Positions 46,110 to 58,480 are shown, numbered from the stretch's first letter. The stretch: DNA of 64,000 bases from Cunninghamia lanceolata (GCA_027924645.1 BSBN01000849.1:10248001-10312000); one strand, 5' to 3'. Notes: a model not told the origin generated them from the letters alone. Made by a program: numbers and translations.

Positions 46110-47215
46110 TGTCTACTATGGAGATGGGATCCTAAGATGAGTGCAAACTAACCTAATTTGCTCCCAATCCCAAGTCTAAAGGACCTCAAGATTGGACTAG
46201 ATCACTACTATGTTTTCTATCAACTAATGCACCCTATCTAAACACACTAGTGATGATTTGTCCAAATGAAAATGAAACTATGCTATTCTAACTTAAAATT
46301 GCACTAATGCTAGATGATGTTGAGTACTCAAATTGGTAGAATGTCTTTGCATATGATGGCTTATTCAAAATGGAGGTGGAGGCCTCAATTTATAGATTTT
46401 TGGGGATGGAAATGGAGGGCTATGATCAAATTGGGAGATCAAAGGTTGAAATTGCTTGATGATCCTCAAGCAAGGAGAATTGGACAAGTGGCATGATTAG
46501 ATTGGATAAGAATTTTGCTCTAAGATTTAAGGGATGATCAATGGATGAGATTGCAAGTTTGAATGGATGGATGACTAGGATTGGGTAGGTGTATGACATG
46601 TAAGGTCTCATTTGTGAAAATGTAAGGCTTGGATTTAGTGAAGAATTTTAAATTGCATGGAAAGGACACGTGGAATTTAAAATTGGAGGAATAGTGTCCA
46701 AATAGTGCCACATGTAATTTTAAATTTGTATGAATAGTGACACTTGGAGTGGGATAGAAGAAATAGGACAAGTGTACCCATTTTGGAAGATTTGGCCATG
46801 CTTCCAAAGTGCCACTTGTCATGTACATGCATGTACATGGAATGACAAGTGGACTTCTAGAAACATGGTGGTTTGTAATGAGGAATTAATTAAAATTAAC
46901 TCATGTGCACATGTTTTAGAAGAAAATAATGATGATTACAAAAAGTAATCAAAAGTGGACAAAATAGGAAATAAATAAATATGGTCATTTATTTAATTTT
47001 TGGTGTATTGATTATGAACTATAGTAAAAAATATTTACTTTTTGAACTATAGTAGAGGAATTTGATTTTTGTGAAAAAGGAAAGGTGTAGGATAAATTAA
47101 TTAAATAATTAAGATTATTTATTTAATATTTGAGTCAGATAGAATGATGTAGGTGAAATAGGTTTGGATTGCGTAGGTGGATGAAAGTGGTTGTGGCCAT
47201 TTTCAGACGTCTACA
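46110..47215 (-). repeat. Element D 5' LTR
   Basis: Same structure as the copy at 15174-16280. Flank ACTAT at 47216-47220 corresponds to ACTGT at 15169-15173. Confidence 0.9.
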
Positions 47216-48430
47216 ACTATATTCATGTCTTCTCCATGTATTGCGTTCTTTCACTATCTTCTCTATGTACTGCATGCTTCATTACTATATTCATTGTGTC
47301 TTGCATGACTGTTAAGTGTTTTCTTATGTTTGCCTAAGTATGGGGGCTAGAAATAGTCCTTCAAACTTAGGGTGTGTCTTTGATTTTGTGTTTGATGTGC
47401 TTCAATCATACTTTAATGCATGTATGGATCGTAAGATCATACACACATTAAAGTGTGGGCTAAATGTTATGGATTAAAAATTGGTCACATGCCTTTTTAC
47501 CTCCTAGTTTAGCTCCTAGGTCCCATTTCTCTCATTATGCATTATAAATGACCATCCTGAAGAAAATAGCCTGACACCCATATGAATTTGGGACCATGGG
47601 CCCTTCATTAACCTTATCTTGGACTTAAATTGGGCCCCTAGACTCAGGCACCAACCGCTCAAGTCCTCCTTGATTGGTCAGGGTAAATTAATGTTATGTT
47701 AGCGTAGGACCTTTAAAAATGTTCCTCTTTGTTAGCTTTTGTGATTTAATTTCATGAATGTTAGCAGGAAATCATATATAAGTGTGTTTCTGAATTCATT
47801 ATGAACCTAGATGGATATTGCAAACTTATGATATTAGAGAAAAGAACATTCAATGAATTCATTGTGTTATTGTTGCAGATTTGTGTTTGTATTGTATTGT
47901 GTGTTTGTTGCAGATTTGGAATCATCATCCATCTCCTTATGAGTTGAAGAATCTTTATCCTCCTAAGGACTTCACTTCCGAGGTGACATTATCATTATTT
48001 TAATCATTTCAACATTTGGATTATCTTTAGCGTCTACCCTGCAAGGGCATGCTCTCTCTAACAACGGTGTTGGGAAAGCTTGAATTCTAACCAAGGATTT
48101 GACCAAGGCAAACCCTAAACACCACAACCCCCAAACCCCTCTCTTGTCGTCTTGTGTGCCGGTTATCGGTACAAGTTTTGGGGAAAGTGAAGTTGCAAGA
48201 AGGTTGTGCAAGAATCAAGGTTTCAAGATTTGAAAGAAGTTCCAGAATATTCCTCTAAAAAGACTTGGGTGGTTTTTACCCTAGTCTTCTAGGCTTTCAG
48301 GATTTGGATCTAGCTTCTAAGCATTAATTACAACATTTTCTCAGTTTTGACCTCCAAAAAATTCTCACTTAAGGACTTGGGTGCCTAACGAATTTGTCCT
48401 CTGACACCTCTGCTTGTGGAATCAAGTTCT
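47216..48430 (+). repeat. LTR-like repeat G1 (plus orientation)
   Basis: This AT-rich repeat continues the stretch cut by element D at 15173. Landmarks are GTCTTCTCCATGTATTG units, CTTTAATGCATGTATGG and CATTAAAGTGTGGGCTAAATGTTA, then CAAACCCTAAACACCACAACCCCC near 48110-48150 and ACTTGGGTGCC near 48380. The same landmarks in the same order appear in reverse complement at 55913-54600 (G2). It is probably a diverged LTR. I cannot fix its ends. Confidence 0.45.
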
Positions 48431-48955
48431 CTATTAATTGATCTCAGTGCTTCTTTCAAATTTTCTGTATCCATCATGGTGAAAGTTATGCTTCGATCAT
48501 GATAAACTAGGGTTTTATGTATATTTGACCTAGGGTTTGATAAAAGACTTGTTTAAATCTTATCTTTCCATAGCAAAAAAGAGCACAAGATCTGTAGCTA
48601 AGTTCACCTTCTCCTTGGTTGTGATTTAGCTCAATCTTGTCCTTGGATGGTATTGTGGAAGAGGGTTTGATCTTGTTTGTACATTTGTCTTTGTCATTCC
48701 TCTTTTCCATACATAACAGATTTAAATTGCTCACCTCCCACTCCCGGTTCACATGCCCTAGCACCAACTGCCTCACTTGGTTTGTGTGCCCTAGAAAAGG
48801 AGGAATTCCCGCTACTCAAGCTTGGCATTGGAGCACTTGTTACCTCATCTTCTATATGTGTATAGTATGCTTTGCTTGGCATTGGAGTCCCTGTAACCAT
48901 GTCATCTATTTGTGTGGGGTATGATCGACCTATTCATACTACTTGTGTTGTGTGA
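48431..48955 (+). other. Spacer between G1 and the DUF4283 relic
   Basis: No recognisable gene. Short overlapping open frames on both strands (48507-48924) do not resemble a family I know. It may be the leader of the element to which the following relic belongs. Confidence 0.4.
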
Positions 48956-50400
48956 TTGGCTCATGTTGGCACCTCCTCTCCAGTCCCTGGTGTGGTGGTG
49001 CAAGAAGCCTCCAAAACCTATGTGAACATTTCTAGGGTAGAGATGACTGCTGGTGCTCCTAGGTTGACAAAGACTGCTCACCCCTCTTTACAGAGTAATC
49101 TTCACCCCATCTCTTGTGCTCCTTCCTCTCCTATCATCATCTATGGACAAGATATGTTGGATAATGAAGAATATTTTGAACATCAAGCCCTCATCTATAG
49201 GTTTACTCAATTCTAGCCGTCCCTTTCAAAATTGAACAAATGGGCTTTGGAATCTTGGAAGCCTCTCACTGAAGGAAAGATAAAACTATATACCTATGCT
49301 AGGGGATTTTTCATCACATACTTTCAATCAAAAGATGATAGGAAGTAGGTTTTTATCAGAGGGGCTTGGATGTGGGGACAACATGCTCCCTCTCACTCAA
49401 ACAATGGTTTCCCTCCTTCACCCTTTTAACAAAATCCTTAAGTATCATGCTTGTTTGGGTTAGACTACTCAATCTCCCTCTCTAATTTTGGAAAGTTTCT
49501 TATTTTGAATATATTGGCAATGCTCTTGGTATTTTTTACAAGAGGATACACCATTGTCAAACTTCAACCATACTACATTTGCTCGCATTCTCATGGACAT
49601 TGACATATCTAAGGAGTTGCTTAGGGATATTGTCCTACTTGTTGGGGATAGACCATGGAATTAGACACTCGACTATGATGGTCTTCCCTTTCACTGCAAG
49701 AGATGCTTCACCATTGTTCTTCCTTCTAGTGAGTCCATTGAGGACAAGGCATCTTGGGCTTCGATGATGGGTGTGACTTGTCTTGAGGAGTAGACAATAG
49801 TTTGACTCACTTCAATACCTCATCTTCGCATTCCTCTCTTGAGGAAATACCTTATTGGATTGATTGCATCAAGATTGTCAAGAGACAAAGCCTCATCTTG
49901 TCTTAGATGGTGCTGGGCACCCATTATTTAGTGCATAGAGTAGGGTACTATTTTTTCATGGGGTGCCAATATCATGACTATGGTCTATTGTGATTTCTAC
50001 CGTATTTCTCATTATGGGGCACTTGCTTTCAGCCACTCCACTTTGATCATCACATGGATTCACGAGCACATGAGAATGCATCAGAAGGAGATGCCACTTC
50101 GAGATCCTAGACTTTCGAGAGCTACTCGATGGGATCATGTTGGTCATTTTGGTAATTCATTGCATGTGGTGGCCACTCTTATTGATGTAGACATGATTTT
50201 TGATCCTTATGTTGATATGGAGGGAACTTGGCCTTATGATGGATAGATCCAAGATTACTGTCGCAGTGGTACCGAGATTTTTGACTACAATGGGTTCATT
50301 GAGGCTCATCGCATTGAGCAAGTCCTTCAACAACTAGGAGATGACTTTCTAGAGGATTTACCCCAATTCCCACCTGCTATAGATTTGTCCAAGGGATGAG
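48956..50400 (+). pseudogene. DUF4283-like plus plant-mobile-domain-like transposon ORF relic
   Basis: On the plus strand a broken frame first gives NKWALESWKPLTEGKIKLY, then ARGFFITYFQSKDDRK and FIRGAWMWGQHAP (49210-49400). These are hallmarks of DUF4283, the RNA-binding-like domain of LINE ORF1 and related Gag-like proteins. Farther on (49940-50340), WGANIMTMVYCDFYR, TLIITWIHEHM and TRWDHVGHFG, then FIEAHRIEQVLQQLG, resemble the plant mobile domain associated with transposons. Many stops intervene. I cannot say whether both parts were one protein. Confidence 0.5.
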
Positions 50401-51085
50401 CGAGGTTGGCCAGAGGCCCATTGTCTAGACTCCTTTGACTCCTAGGGTTTTGATTACCAAAACTCCTAAGACCTTGACAATTGGATAGGGGAGAGGGAGA
50501 GGAGCTCCCTCTCGAGGACTCATTGTTCTAGAGGACACTGATTCTACAGATGAAGACTACGATTTTGAGAGGGATGATCAGTTTGACGATGGCTTAGTTG
50601 GATATGATTAGGATGTTGATTTAGATGAGGAGGAGGTGCCTAGGGCCACTTCTTCATATCCCACTCCTCCTTTTTTAGATAATGACATGAGGCACATTGT
50701 TCCCACTTGGTAGTCTGGTGATCCTCATAAGTTTATTTACTTTTCTTATCCTACATTGCATCCTCTTGTTTGACCTTTGAATTAACACTCCTTTTTCTTT
50801 CATCTTTTAGGTAATGCTGAGGAGTGGAGGACCTTTGTTTGTGATACTTTCATTAACTTGGTTGGTCCTTTTACCAGTCTCTTGCGGGAGCAACTTCTTG
50901 TTGATCCTAGAGTGCCTGCTAGGGCTGGTCGACATATGGATATCTTCACTCTTGCCTATCATAGTTTTTGGGAGAATGCTGCTTTAAAAGTAGAGATTCA
51001 CACTCTTAGGGTGAGAATTCTATCCTCTGAGAGATGTCTCGTCTCGAGCTTTGACATTTTGATTCACATGCTACCACAACAAAGC
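50401..51085 (+). other. Degenerate continuation of the transposon relic
   Basis: The sequence keeps a coding-like character: an acidic, Asp/Glu-rich stretch near 50520-50640, and an open frame of 103 codons at 50858-51169. Frames break repeatedly and no domain is recognised. Confidence 0.35.
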
Positions 51086-52020
51086 TGTTGCAAGTATGTG
51101 CTAACCGGTGTTGTCATTGATGTCAACATATCTGTGTTGTCATTAGTGTCAATTGTGCTCTTGTTTTGATGTTTAATTATGTAACTGAGTTAGTTTCTTT
51201 GTATTGGCTTACATATGTGTTGATAATAAGGAAGTGTTCTAGATATTAAGTTTCCAAGTGCTTTTGAGAAAATTAGCTCTCCTAGTGGAAATAGTGTGTT
51301 GCAGAGTTTCCTGTTTTGCAGAAGTACAGTGTAGTGTTTTGCTCTGCATGTTCTGTATACTGAATATCTTTGTTTGTGGATTGGAAGTTATGTTAAGCAA
51401 TGTCTGTAGATGCCATGTTTCAAGTTTTAGCCTCCGGTATGAAGATTTGAGTGAGTTCTGTTCACCAGAGTGAAAACTATTTTTTCTGTGCATTTAGTGG
51501 TGACAAGGAGAATGTATTCTGCTCTGCATTCCTCCGCATTTAAGTCTTATAGTCTGCGGTTCTGGAATTAAGTTTGTAATGATGTTATGTGCCTTTAGTT
51601 CAAATGGTTCATGAGTTGGTGGTTCGCAAGCGATCTTTTCTTAATGACAATGGCCGACAGTGATGTTCAAGTGCTCCAATTTGAAGAATCTTATGGATAA
51701 AGTGTTTAGAAGTTGTGCAGATGTTCTTGGTGATTGTAATGTGCTTGTGGATGTCTCTAGATCATGTTCCTTCCTTTTGATTGGTCCGTAGAGTGTAATT
51801 AGGATCATGTATGAGGCATGTTCTTAAAGGTCTTAGTGTTAACATCAATTTTGGCCGACTTGGTTGTTTTCACTACTTGCGATCATACTTTGGAGTTTGC
51901 GATAGCATGTTGTTGCATGGAAGATTGCATTTGAGTCCTAGCTAAGGAGTGGTTTGGTTCACATTCATTCTTTCTCTTGGGTGATCCCACAATACTGGGT
52001 TACACTTTTGGCCAAAGTTG
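51086..52020. repeat. LTR-like segment J
   Basis: The segment begins TGTTGCAAGTATG and soon contains GTTGTCATTGATGTCAACA, close to the GTTGTCATTGATGGCAACA near the start of the A/B LTRs. It keeps several CCGG and TCCGC sites. No partner LTR or target duplication was found, so the call and the right end are uncertain. Confidence 0.3.
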
Positions 52021-52828
52021 ACATTGAAATGAACATTTTGAAAAAAATCTTCACTTTCAGACACCTATAGTTACTAAATCGTGAGGAAATTGAAGATGTG
52101 TAAACTAATGATTTGTCACATTTTGTCTGTAGATTCTAAATATATTTTTTAAAATTTTTTAGAATCAAATTGTATTTCCTTATCCATCTCCTTCAATAAC
52201 TAGTTCCTAACAGTAAACACCATTTTTAAAGAGTGACATGTACTATTTAAAACATAACTTTTTTTCTATGAAGGATAAAATTCTAATTTTTTCTAATTTA
52301 GTTTTTTAACTACAATATCCAAAGGATGCATTTGGTTTCATAATGTTTTATTGAATATTTTTCTTTTAATTAACTTTTGAAGTCAAACCAATTACAATTT
52401 AGACATAGGTGTACTGTGTAAACCATAACTTTTTTTGTATGTATTGGAATTCAATTTTTTTTTTGTTGGAATAAGGACATCAATACCTAGAGAAAACGTA
52501 TTTTGTGGAATTTTTTTCTATATTTTCCTATTTTTTCTTATGTATGAAACAAAGACCTTGATGTTCATTAAAAAACCTACATTCACAAGAAATAAAAAAT
52601 GAATATAACAATCAAATTAAATATATTTAAAATTATACTTTTTGGGAAGCTTATAATAAGGACTACATACTTACAAAACATAAAATTTTAAATGAATTCA
52701 TTTGATCTCCCAAAAGGTAAATCAAAAGTGGTTTTTTATCAGCATTTTGATAGGTGTAGAGGATACTCCATGATAGGTATGGTTTAAAACTAGAGGGGTT
52801 CTATCCAAGGGGGTTTGATCAAACCCTA
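52021..52828. other. AT-rich spacer
   Basis: Nothing recognisable. The stretch is strongly AT-rich, with T- and A-runs, between J and H. Confidence 0.5.
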
Positions 52829-54340
52829 TGTTCGAGTACAGGACAACACTGAGAGGGGGGGGTGAATCAGTGTTGTATAAACTTTTACAACTTTTTGCAC
52901 CTTTTAACTTACAAGATAAAGAGAGAGGAAGACATCAATGATCTGTTAAACACATATGCACAAGTATGTTGATGATTAGTTAGAACAGGACTTTATGAAC
53001 AAAACATTAAGACACACATACATAGAGGCATAAACCATAACACATATTTTGATCAGTGGAAAACACTCATGGGGTAGAAAAACCACTCTAAAAATTTGCC
53101 TCACTGGGTTAACTGAATCTTCCAATTCAAAGCCTCATTGGCATACAAAGCCTCACTGGCATACACACACCATCATCAAAACATAAAGTCTAGTGTGCAA
53201 GAAATGATTGCAAGTTAATCTAATTTGCACCATTACATACCTTGTGATTCATCACTCACACAAATATTCAAATACAATCAATTAAATCATCTCATCAAAT
53301 CACCTGCAAATATATCTCATTCATCTCTCTCAATCACTTTCTGAATAACCTAATTCACCTACATTTTCTCTTCAAAAGAATCTTCACAAAAAATGTCTTC
53401 ATCACTGCATATGAGTCCATCCAAAATCAATAACTCAATGCACCTTCAATATTATTATAAATGAAAGGACCCTTGATGTTCATCTCCTCTGTATAACAAT
53501 TTTCATCCATAAAGGACCTGCAAAAAATAAGATTATATTCTTCTTCTTTGTATGACCATTCATCTTCCTCTTTCTGCAAAATAAAAGTTAAAAATCATAA
53601 AATGGCATTTATCTTTTGCAAAAATCTTTAATCAATCTGCCCTAAAAATAATATCTCTCTGTTCATCTGCATTAAGTCCTTTCATATTCTTCTTCTCATT
53701 TATCTTCACAAACTCATTTTCCCTTCTCATAAAAAAAATCTTCTACAAACTCCAATCTGCAACAAATAATCTTCAATATAATTAATCTACCCTTAGAGAA
53801 AATGAAAAACTCTTTCACACTCAGATTTACTCTCCATCTGCAAAAAGGAAGTTCTTCAAAATAAACTTAAACACCTCTTAGAAATCTTCTCAAGCATTTT
53901 AAATAAAAGAACCTTCCCTTTAAAAAAAAATGACTCTCCTTTTTAATATCTCCAATGTACGAGAAGACATAAAAAATAGAAATAAATCTCCTGAAAAAAT
54001 TCCTTGAGATCCTCAAAAATCTGTGTCTTTAAACCATACTAAAAATAGTCTAAAAAGCATATTTACCGCTGTCATACACAAACTGACACCTAGAAGCATG
54101 TCAAACTTGGAGCTCAAGAAATTAAAGATAACTTTAAATAATAAACAATGATCTATTCATGCGCGCCCAAGTCTGAATAAAATTGGAGCCTTAGATTCTC
54201 CTTTTGGCGCCCATGCGCTCAAAGTTGTAACCACTGCAAGCAGTAAGAATGGTCGAGGGCTGGTCATCCACAACGTCTTATGACCCCTCTAGTGGGTTAC
54301 ATAAGTGATATGACCTGTATTCACAGGTCAACAACATAAT
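52829..54340 (-). repeat. Copia-type LTR H (solo or truncated)
   Basis: The plus strand begins TGTTCGAGTACAGGACAACACTGAGAGG, written here in pieces as TGTTCGAGTACAGG then ACAACACTGAGAGG. This is the counterpart of the element C LTR start. Hairpin one pairs 52844-52852 with 52867-52875. Hairpin two pairs AGTGG (53055-53059) with CCACT (53083-53087). No internal region follows, so it is solo or truncated. The left flank is CCCTA, and I found no matching duplication on the right. A small inverted repeat TGACCTG/CAGGTCA lies at 54311-54330. The right end is approximate. Confidence 0.6.
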
Positions 54341-54599
54341 AAAACAAAAAGTGCATTTGAAAGTGTTTAGGGTAAAATTGGATTTTGTTAATCTTTTGTT
54401 GTTTAGATGTTAAAATCTACCTCTCCACTAAACATTGAAGGATCTAGGGTTGAGTGGCGAGCACTATCATACCCTAGGTCACTTTCAGATGTAGGGAAAT
54501 TTGGATTAGGGAATTAATTATCAATTTTTCCTTCTCTTATGTCTAATTGACCATTAAAACCCTAATTATGCAAATACAACAACAAATTAATGAATTACG

Positions 54600-55908
54600 A
54601 AAAAATCTCTTGCATACAGGAGTAAAATACCAAATCACAGAGTACTTGTTTTCGGGGTTCCGAGGCGGAATAGTCAGGGACATTGGAGTGGGCGCCCAAG
54701 TCCAAGGTACCTACTTTTTTGGGGAATCTGGACCTCCTTCCGACACTGATCAACCCTGTAACTTCTATTTTCTGAGATCTATCTATGGAGGACACTGAAG
54801 CGAGCGCCCAAGTCTTGGAAGTGCTCCTTTGTCTAAATTTTCTTCAGATCTTGAATCCCTGATGCCTGCCCAGCCTTCCTGTAACTCCACTTTTTCTGGA
54901 TGTGACACTTATAACCTGCAATCATAAGACTTGGTTTGGGGGTTGTGGTGTTTAGAGGTTTGCCTCAGTCAAACCCCGGAGGACACTTAAGTCTTTGAAC
55001 ACTATTGTCAGATAAAGACAGTGTGCCCTTGTGGGGCAGAGGCCAAAAACAAAAGGAATCAATGATAAAAACACAATGATAAGTCACCTTGTAGTGAAGC
55101 TCTCATGGAGGAAGATGCTCTGCATGCCATGAGGAGATTGATGCTCAAATATGCAAATATCAACACACCAAACATACAAGTCTGCTCTTGCACACAATAG
55201 AAAGCTTTGAATCACCTTGAGAACACAATAGCTTGCTAGTAATCATCTAGTTTACAAATGAATGCCTACACATGCTTATATATGCATCTACAAGCACTCC
55301 TGCCAAGATATTTGAAATTCAAACTTATTGTGTCGGCAAAGGGACCTAATAACGGTCACTAATCGACACCTAGAAATTGGGGCTACCCCAAAATAGGGCA
55401 GGACTAGGGCGCGAGCACCCAAGTCCTCCCCCCTATTTTGGGCAGGGTACAACTCAAGGGGTCCACCTAGGCCCTATTTGCCAAGGAACCTAGGTCTCAT
55501 TCCATCGGGGTGTTAAAATATGAACTAAAATGTACTAAATGCATGCTAAAGACCCGGGAGCTAAACCTTATGAGTGAAAAGCCCCCAAGGGGACATTTTT
55601 TGATGTTACATTTAGCCCCCACTTTAATGTATTTATAAACGCGAAGCCAATACATGCATTAAAGTAAGGTCACAAACACAACAAACACATCAAGCACGAA
55701 GAAGACACACCAATCACATAGAAAATAGTAAAAGGCATGCAAAACACAGAGAAGACAATTACAGTCACATAGAACATGAAGAAGACAGTCAATGCATAGA
55801 AGACACATTAATGCATGGAAGACATAAATGATATCTTTTCTTTTTTTTTTCTTATATCTATGAAATGCAAATGCAAGTACTGGAAAGTAAACAAACCTCC
55901 CATAATAC
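54600..55908 (-). repeat. LTR-like repeat G2 (minus orientation), cut by element F
   Basis: In reverse complement this repeats the landmarks of G1: GTCTTCTTCATG units near 55700-55830, TTAATGCATGTATTGG and ATTAAAGTGGGGGCTAAATGT near 55600-55660, and GGGGGTTGTGGTGTTTAGAGG (plus strand) near 54940. GCGCCCAAGTC phrases recur at 54689, 54803 and (as GCACCCAAGTC) 55415. Element F is inserted at its distal part. The rest continues at 63488. Boundaries are not fixed. Confidence 0.45.
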
Positions 55909-55913
55909 ACGAT

Positions 55914-57365
55914 TGGTGCAGGAGCACATTCTTTGTAGTGCAGGGTCATCTTTTCTTTTGTTTTCTCATAAGGCTCTTAAGCCATTTCATTTTGTAATAA
56001 GGGTCAATTTGGTCCCATGAATGTAATTGTGCAAGGCACACATGTAGTTTTGCTTGTATGAAGGGTAAACCAACGGCTAACTGATTTGAAAATCAGTTTG
56101 CACGGTTGGAGGGGATAACTGCTGTCTCTACATCTTCTTTAGAGGCAGGTTGTATGTCACACGAAGCAGAGAGAGAAGTGTGTGTATTACAACAAGTTCT
56201 TTTTGATAACTGAATAAAGAGAGTTCTGGGTATGATCTGTGTTGATTTCTCTTGGTTGTTCTTGGTGATTTGATATCTTTATTCTGATTTTGTAAATAGA
56301 AACCCTATTTGGATGCTATCTGTCAATCCGTAGTGTTTCTATAGTGTGCAGACGGTGTAAAACCAACGGTTCCACAGAGGTTGGTTTGTAACCTAGGAGT
56401 AGGGTTTTGATTCATACATGGAGGCCCTTTCCTCTGTCCACTGAAGCCCTGTATAGTATCAGTGTGATGGGGGAAAGACTTTTCACGTCTGTTGTTGTTG
56501 AATTCTTACCCAGGAAGCCAGCGAACTCAGTCAAGTTTGACTAGACATCGTCATGTGGCTAGTCGGGAAATCGGAGTGAAATTGGATAGTTTTGATGTGG
56601 GATCAGATTGCTACAAGTGATCGAGGGTTTGATATATGAAACGGCCAAATTCCATTGTTCGGTTGAAAGGAATTCTAGTTCGGCGCCTCAGAACAGTTGG
56701 AGATCCATCAGCGTGAAAGGCTCTCCGTCTTGTCGAAGATTGGTATAGTGTCGGAGACACATACCATTGTTATTCGCATCGGTGAGAGAAACGATATCGG
56801 GCTAAGGAAAATACACTTAGCCGATGGTATACAGTTTCACCGATCGGTGAGACATCCTCGGAGTATCGCCGATAAAGAGTATCGGCGTGAGGAACCTTGT
56901 CGGGGGAAGCCGAAGAAGTCACGGCGACCGTTAGAGTCCCGCCGATAGAAACTCATCGGAATGAGATGAACCATCGGGGCCACGAACCGGAGTCTTACCG
57001 AAGCGGAGGATCTGGCCGATGTGCCTGACGATATCGGCGAGAGACAAGGTGTCGGTGTAGGTGAAAGAAGCTTTGCCGAAGGAGGAAGTCTGGCCGACAA
57101 AGATTGGTCATCAGAGTGACGGAGTATATCGGCCTAAGAAATTTCTCGTGGTCCGATAGTATGAGGTGTTGCCGATAGGCAATGAACCACTACGGAGATA
57201 TCGGTGAGAACTTGGCCGTCGGGATAAATGAATGAGGAACGACCGATAGCTCATGTCTTCCCGATAGAGAAGTCATTCTTGGCTTTGGTGAAACATTGGG
57301 AGACCTCTTGCCGATAATGAAGATATAGTCAAATCTTCATTCGCTTCTTCTGGCACTTTGCATCA
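55914..57365 (+). repeat. Element F 5' LTR
   Basis: Runs TGGTGCAGGAGC to TTTGCATCA. An AATAAA lies at 56213-56218. The 3' half (about 56650-57330) is packed with GCCGA/TCGGC motifs, about 13 copies in 700 bp. An 83-codon open frame (56697-56948) in this tract also occurs in the other LTR and is not called as a gene. Confidence 0.95.
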
Positions 57366-57368
57366 AAT

Positions 57369-57380
57369 TGGTATCAGAGC
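57369..57380 (+). other. Element F primer binding site (tRNA-iMet)
   Basis: TGGTATCAGAGC lies three bases after the LTR, complementary to the initiator-methionine tRNA. Confidence 0.92.
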
Positions 57381-57404
57381 CAATATTCTGAATCATAGCC
57401 GTGT

Positions 57405-58480
57405 ATGTCAGACGAAGAATTGGAGATAGAAACAGAGGCTAGCACAATGCCTCCCAAGACGATGAGTAAAGCAGCCATCCAGAAGATGGTGGAAGAAATG
57501 CTAGAAGAGAGACTGAAGGAAGAAAGATCCAAAGAGAAGGATGGAAGCACTTCTGAGTCAGAGGAGGATGAAGAAGGAGAAACTGGGGAGAATCCTCAAG
57601 GAGAAGGTATGACTGCTGATCAAAAGGCATTTCTGAACGCACTCAAGGGTCATGGAGATAGTGGTGATCCGAAAATGGATGTTCCCACATTCAATGGGAA
57701 ACTGGATGGAGATACTCTTGTGGATTGGATTGAAGCCATAAGTAATTACTTTGACTTCAAAGAGTATAGTGACAGTAAGAGAGTAAAGTTTGCAAAGACC
57801 AGACTGAGAGGTTCTGCATTGGTTTGGTGGAACTACACTCAATGTGAAAGGGAGAAGGTTGGAAAGAGTCCAATCACCAAGTGGAGCAGAATGGTGGCCA
57901 TGCTGAGAGCCAAATTTCTACCATGTGATTATGATCTGCAGACTATCAGAAAGTTTAATCATCTTAGGCAGAAAGATATGGACGTGGCTACATACACTGA
58001 AGAATTCCACAGATTGAGCATGAGAGCCAATCACAGAGAAGAAGAAAAAGAGATGGTGGCTAGACACCTGGATGGTCTGAGGTACAATATACAGGATGAG
58101 TTCAGTATGGTGGTTCCCAAGACTGTGGATGAATGTTTTCAGTTAGCCTCTAGGGCAGAGGATAAACTGAAAAGGAGAGGTGATCAAAATAACAGAGGAA
58201 GAGGTGGCAGGAACAATAGAGGAAGAGGTAATTTTGGCAGAGGATAGCCAAACAAAGGTGAAAGTTCAAGTCAACAAGAATCACATTCTGATACAGAACA
58301 AAAAGGTGGTGGTTTCGGAGGTTGGAGAAGACCTAATGGCAGAGGAAGAGGTGGTGGTGCAGGCAGAGGACGTGGAGTCTTCACTGGAAGATGTTACAAC
58401 TGCAATCAAGTAGGCCACACTGCAAGTAAGTGCCCTGAGAAGGCATCTAGCTCTCATGATGGTGGGAGAAGGAACCAACT
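57405..58480 (+). pseudogene. Element F Gag, interrupted by one TAG
   Basis: The frame begins MSDEELEIETEAS, 24 bases after the primer site. After an acidic N-terminal part comes the retrotransposon Gag domain (LVDWIEAISNYFDF, GSALVWWN, WSRMVAMLRAKFLP, YTEEFHRLSMRA, about residues 105-255). An Arg/Gly-rich stretch follows and then, after a TAG at 58245-58247, the same frame continues to the knuckle CYNCNQVGHTASKC near 58395-58440. Gag packages element RNA. With the TAG read as a stop, the product lacks its knuckle. Confidence 0.85.

Larger units (their letters stand above)
15174..47215 (-). mobile_element. Element D: decayed Tat/Ogre-type Ty3/gypsy element with nested insertions
   Basis: Two LTRs of 1107 and 1106 bp, in direct orientation and 31 kb apart, bound a minus-strand gypsy element. 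The flanks are ACTGT (15169-15173) and ACTAT (47216-47220), a target duplication with one substitution. In transcript order it has LTR, leader, Gag, knuckle, protease, RT, RNase H, a second RNase H, integrase and LTR. The dual RNase H with NKVADAMATIGSL, and the integrase motif YYPQGNGQAEATNK, point to the Tat lineage. Nested inside are solo LTR E, element B and element C. Without these, D is about 13 kb. All coding parts carry stops or frameshifts. In the first about 210 bp the two LTRs differ at about 14 positions, so the insertion is old. Confidence 0.88.

Noticed and set aside
56697..56948. 83-codon open frame in element F LTR (and 62814-63065) as a small basic protein gene
   Set aside because: It lies in the CG-motif array, is duplicated only because LTRs are duplicated, and has no relatives I recognise.
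57369..57380. tRNA-like sequence at primer sites as tRNA genes
   Set aside because: Only the short complement of the tRNA 3' end is present. No cloverleaf can be formed, and I found no tRNA or rRNA gene in the window.
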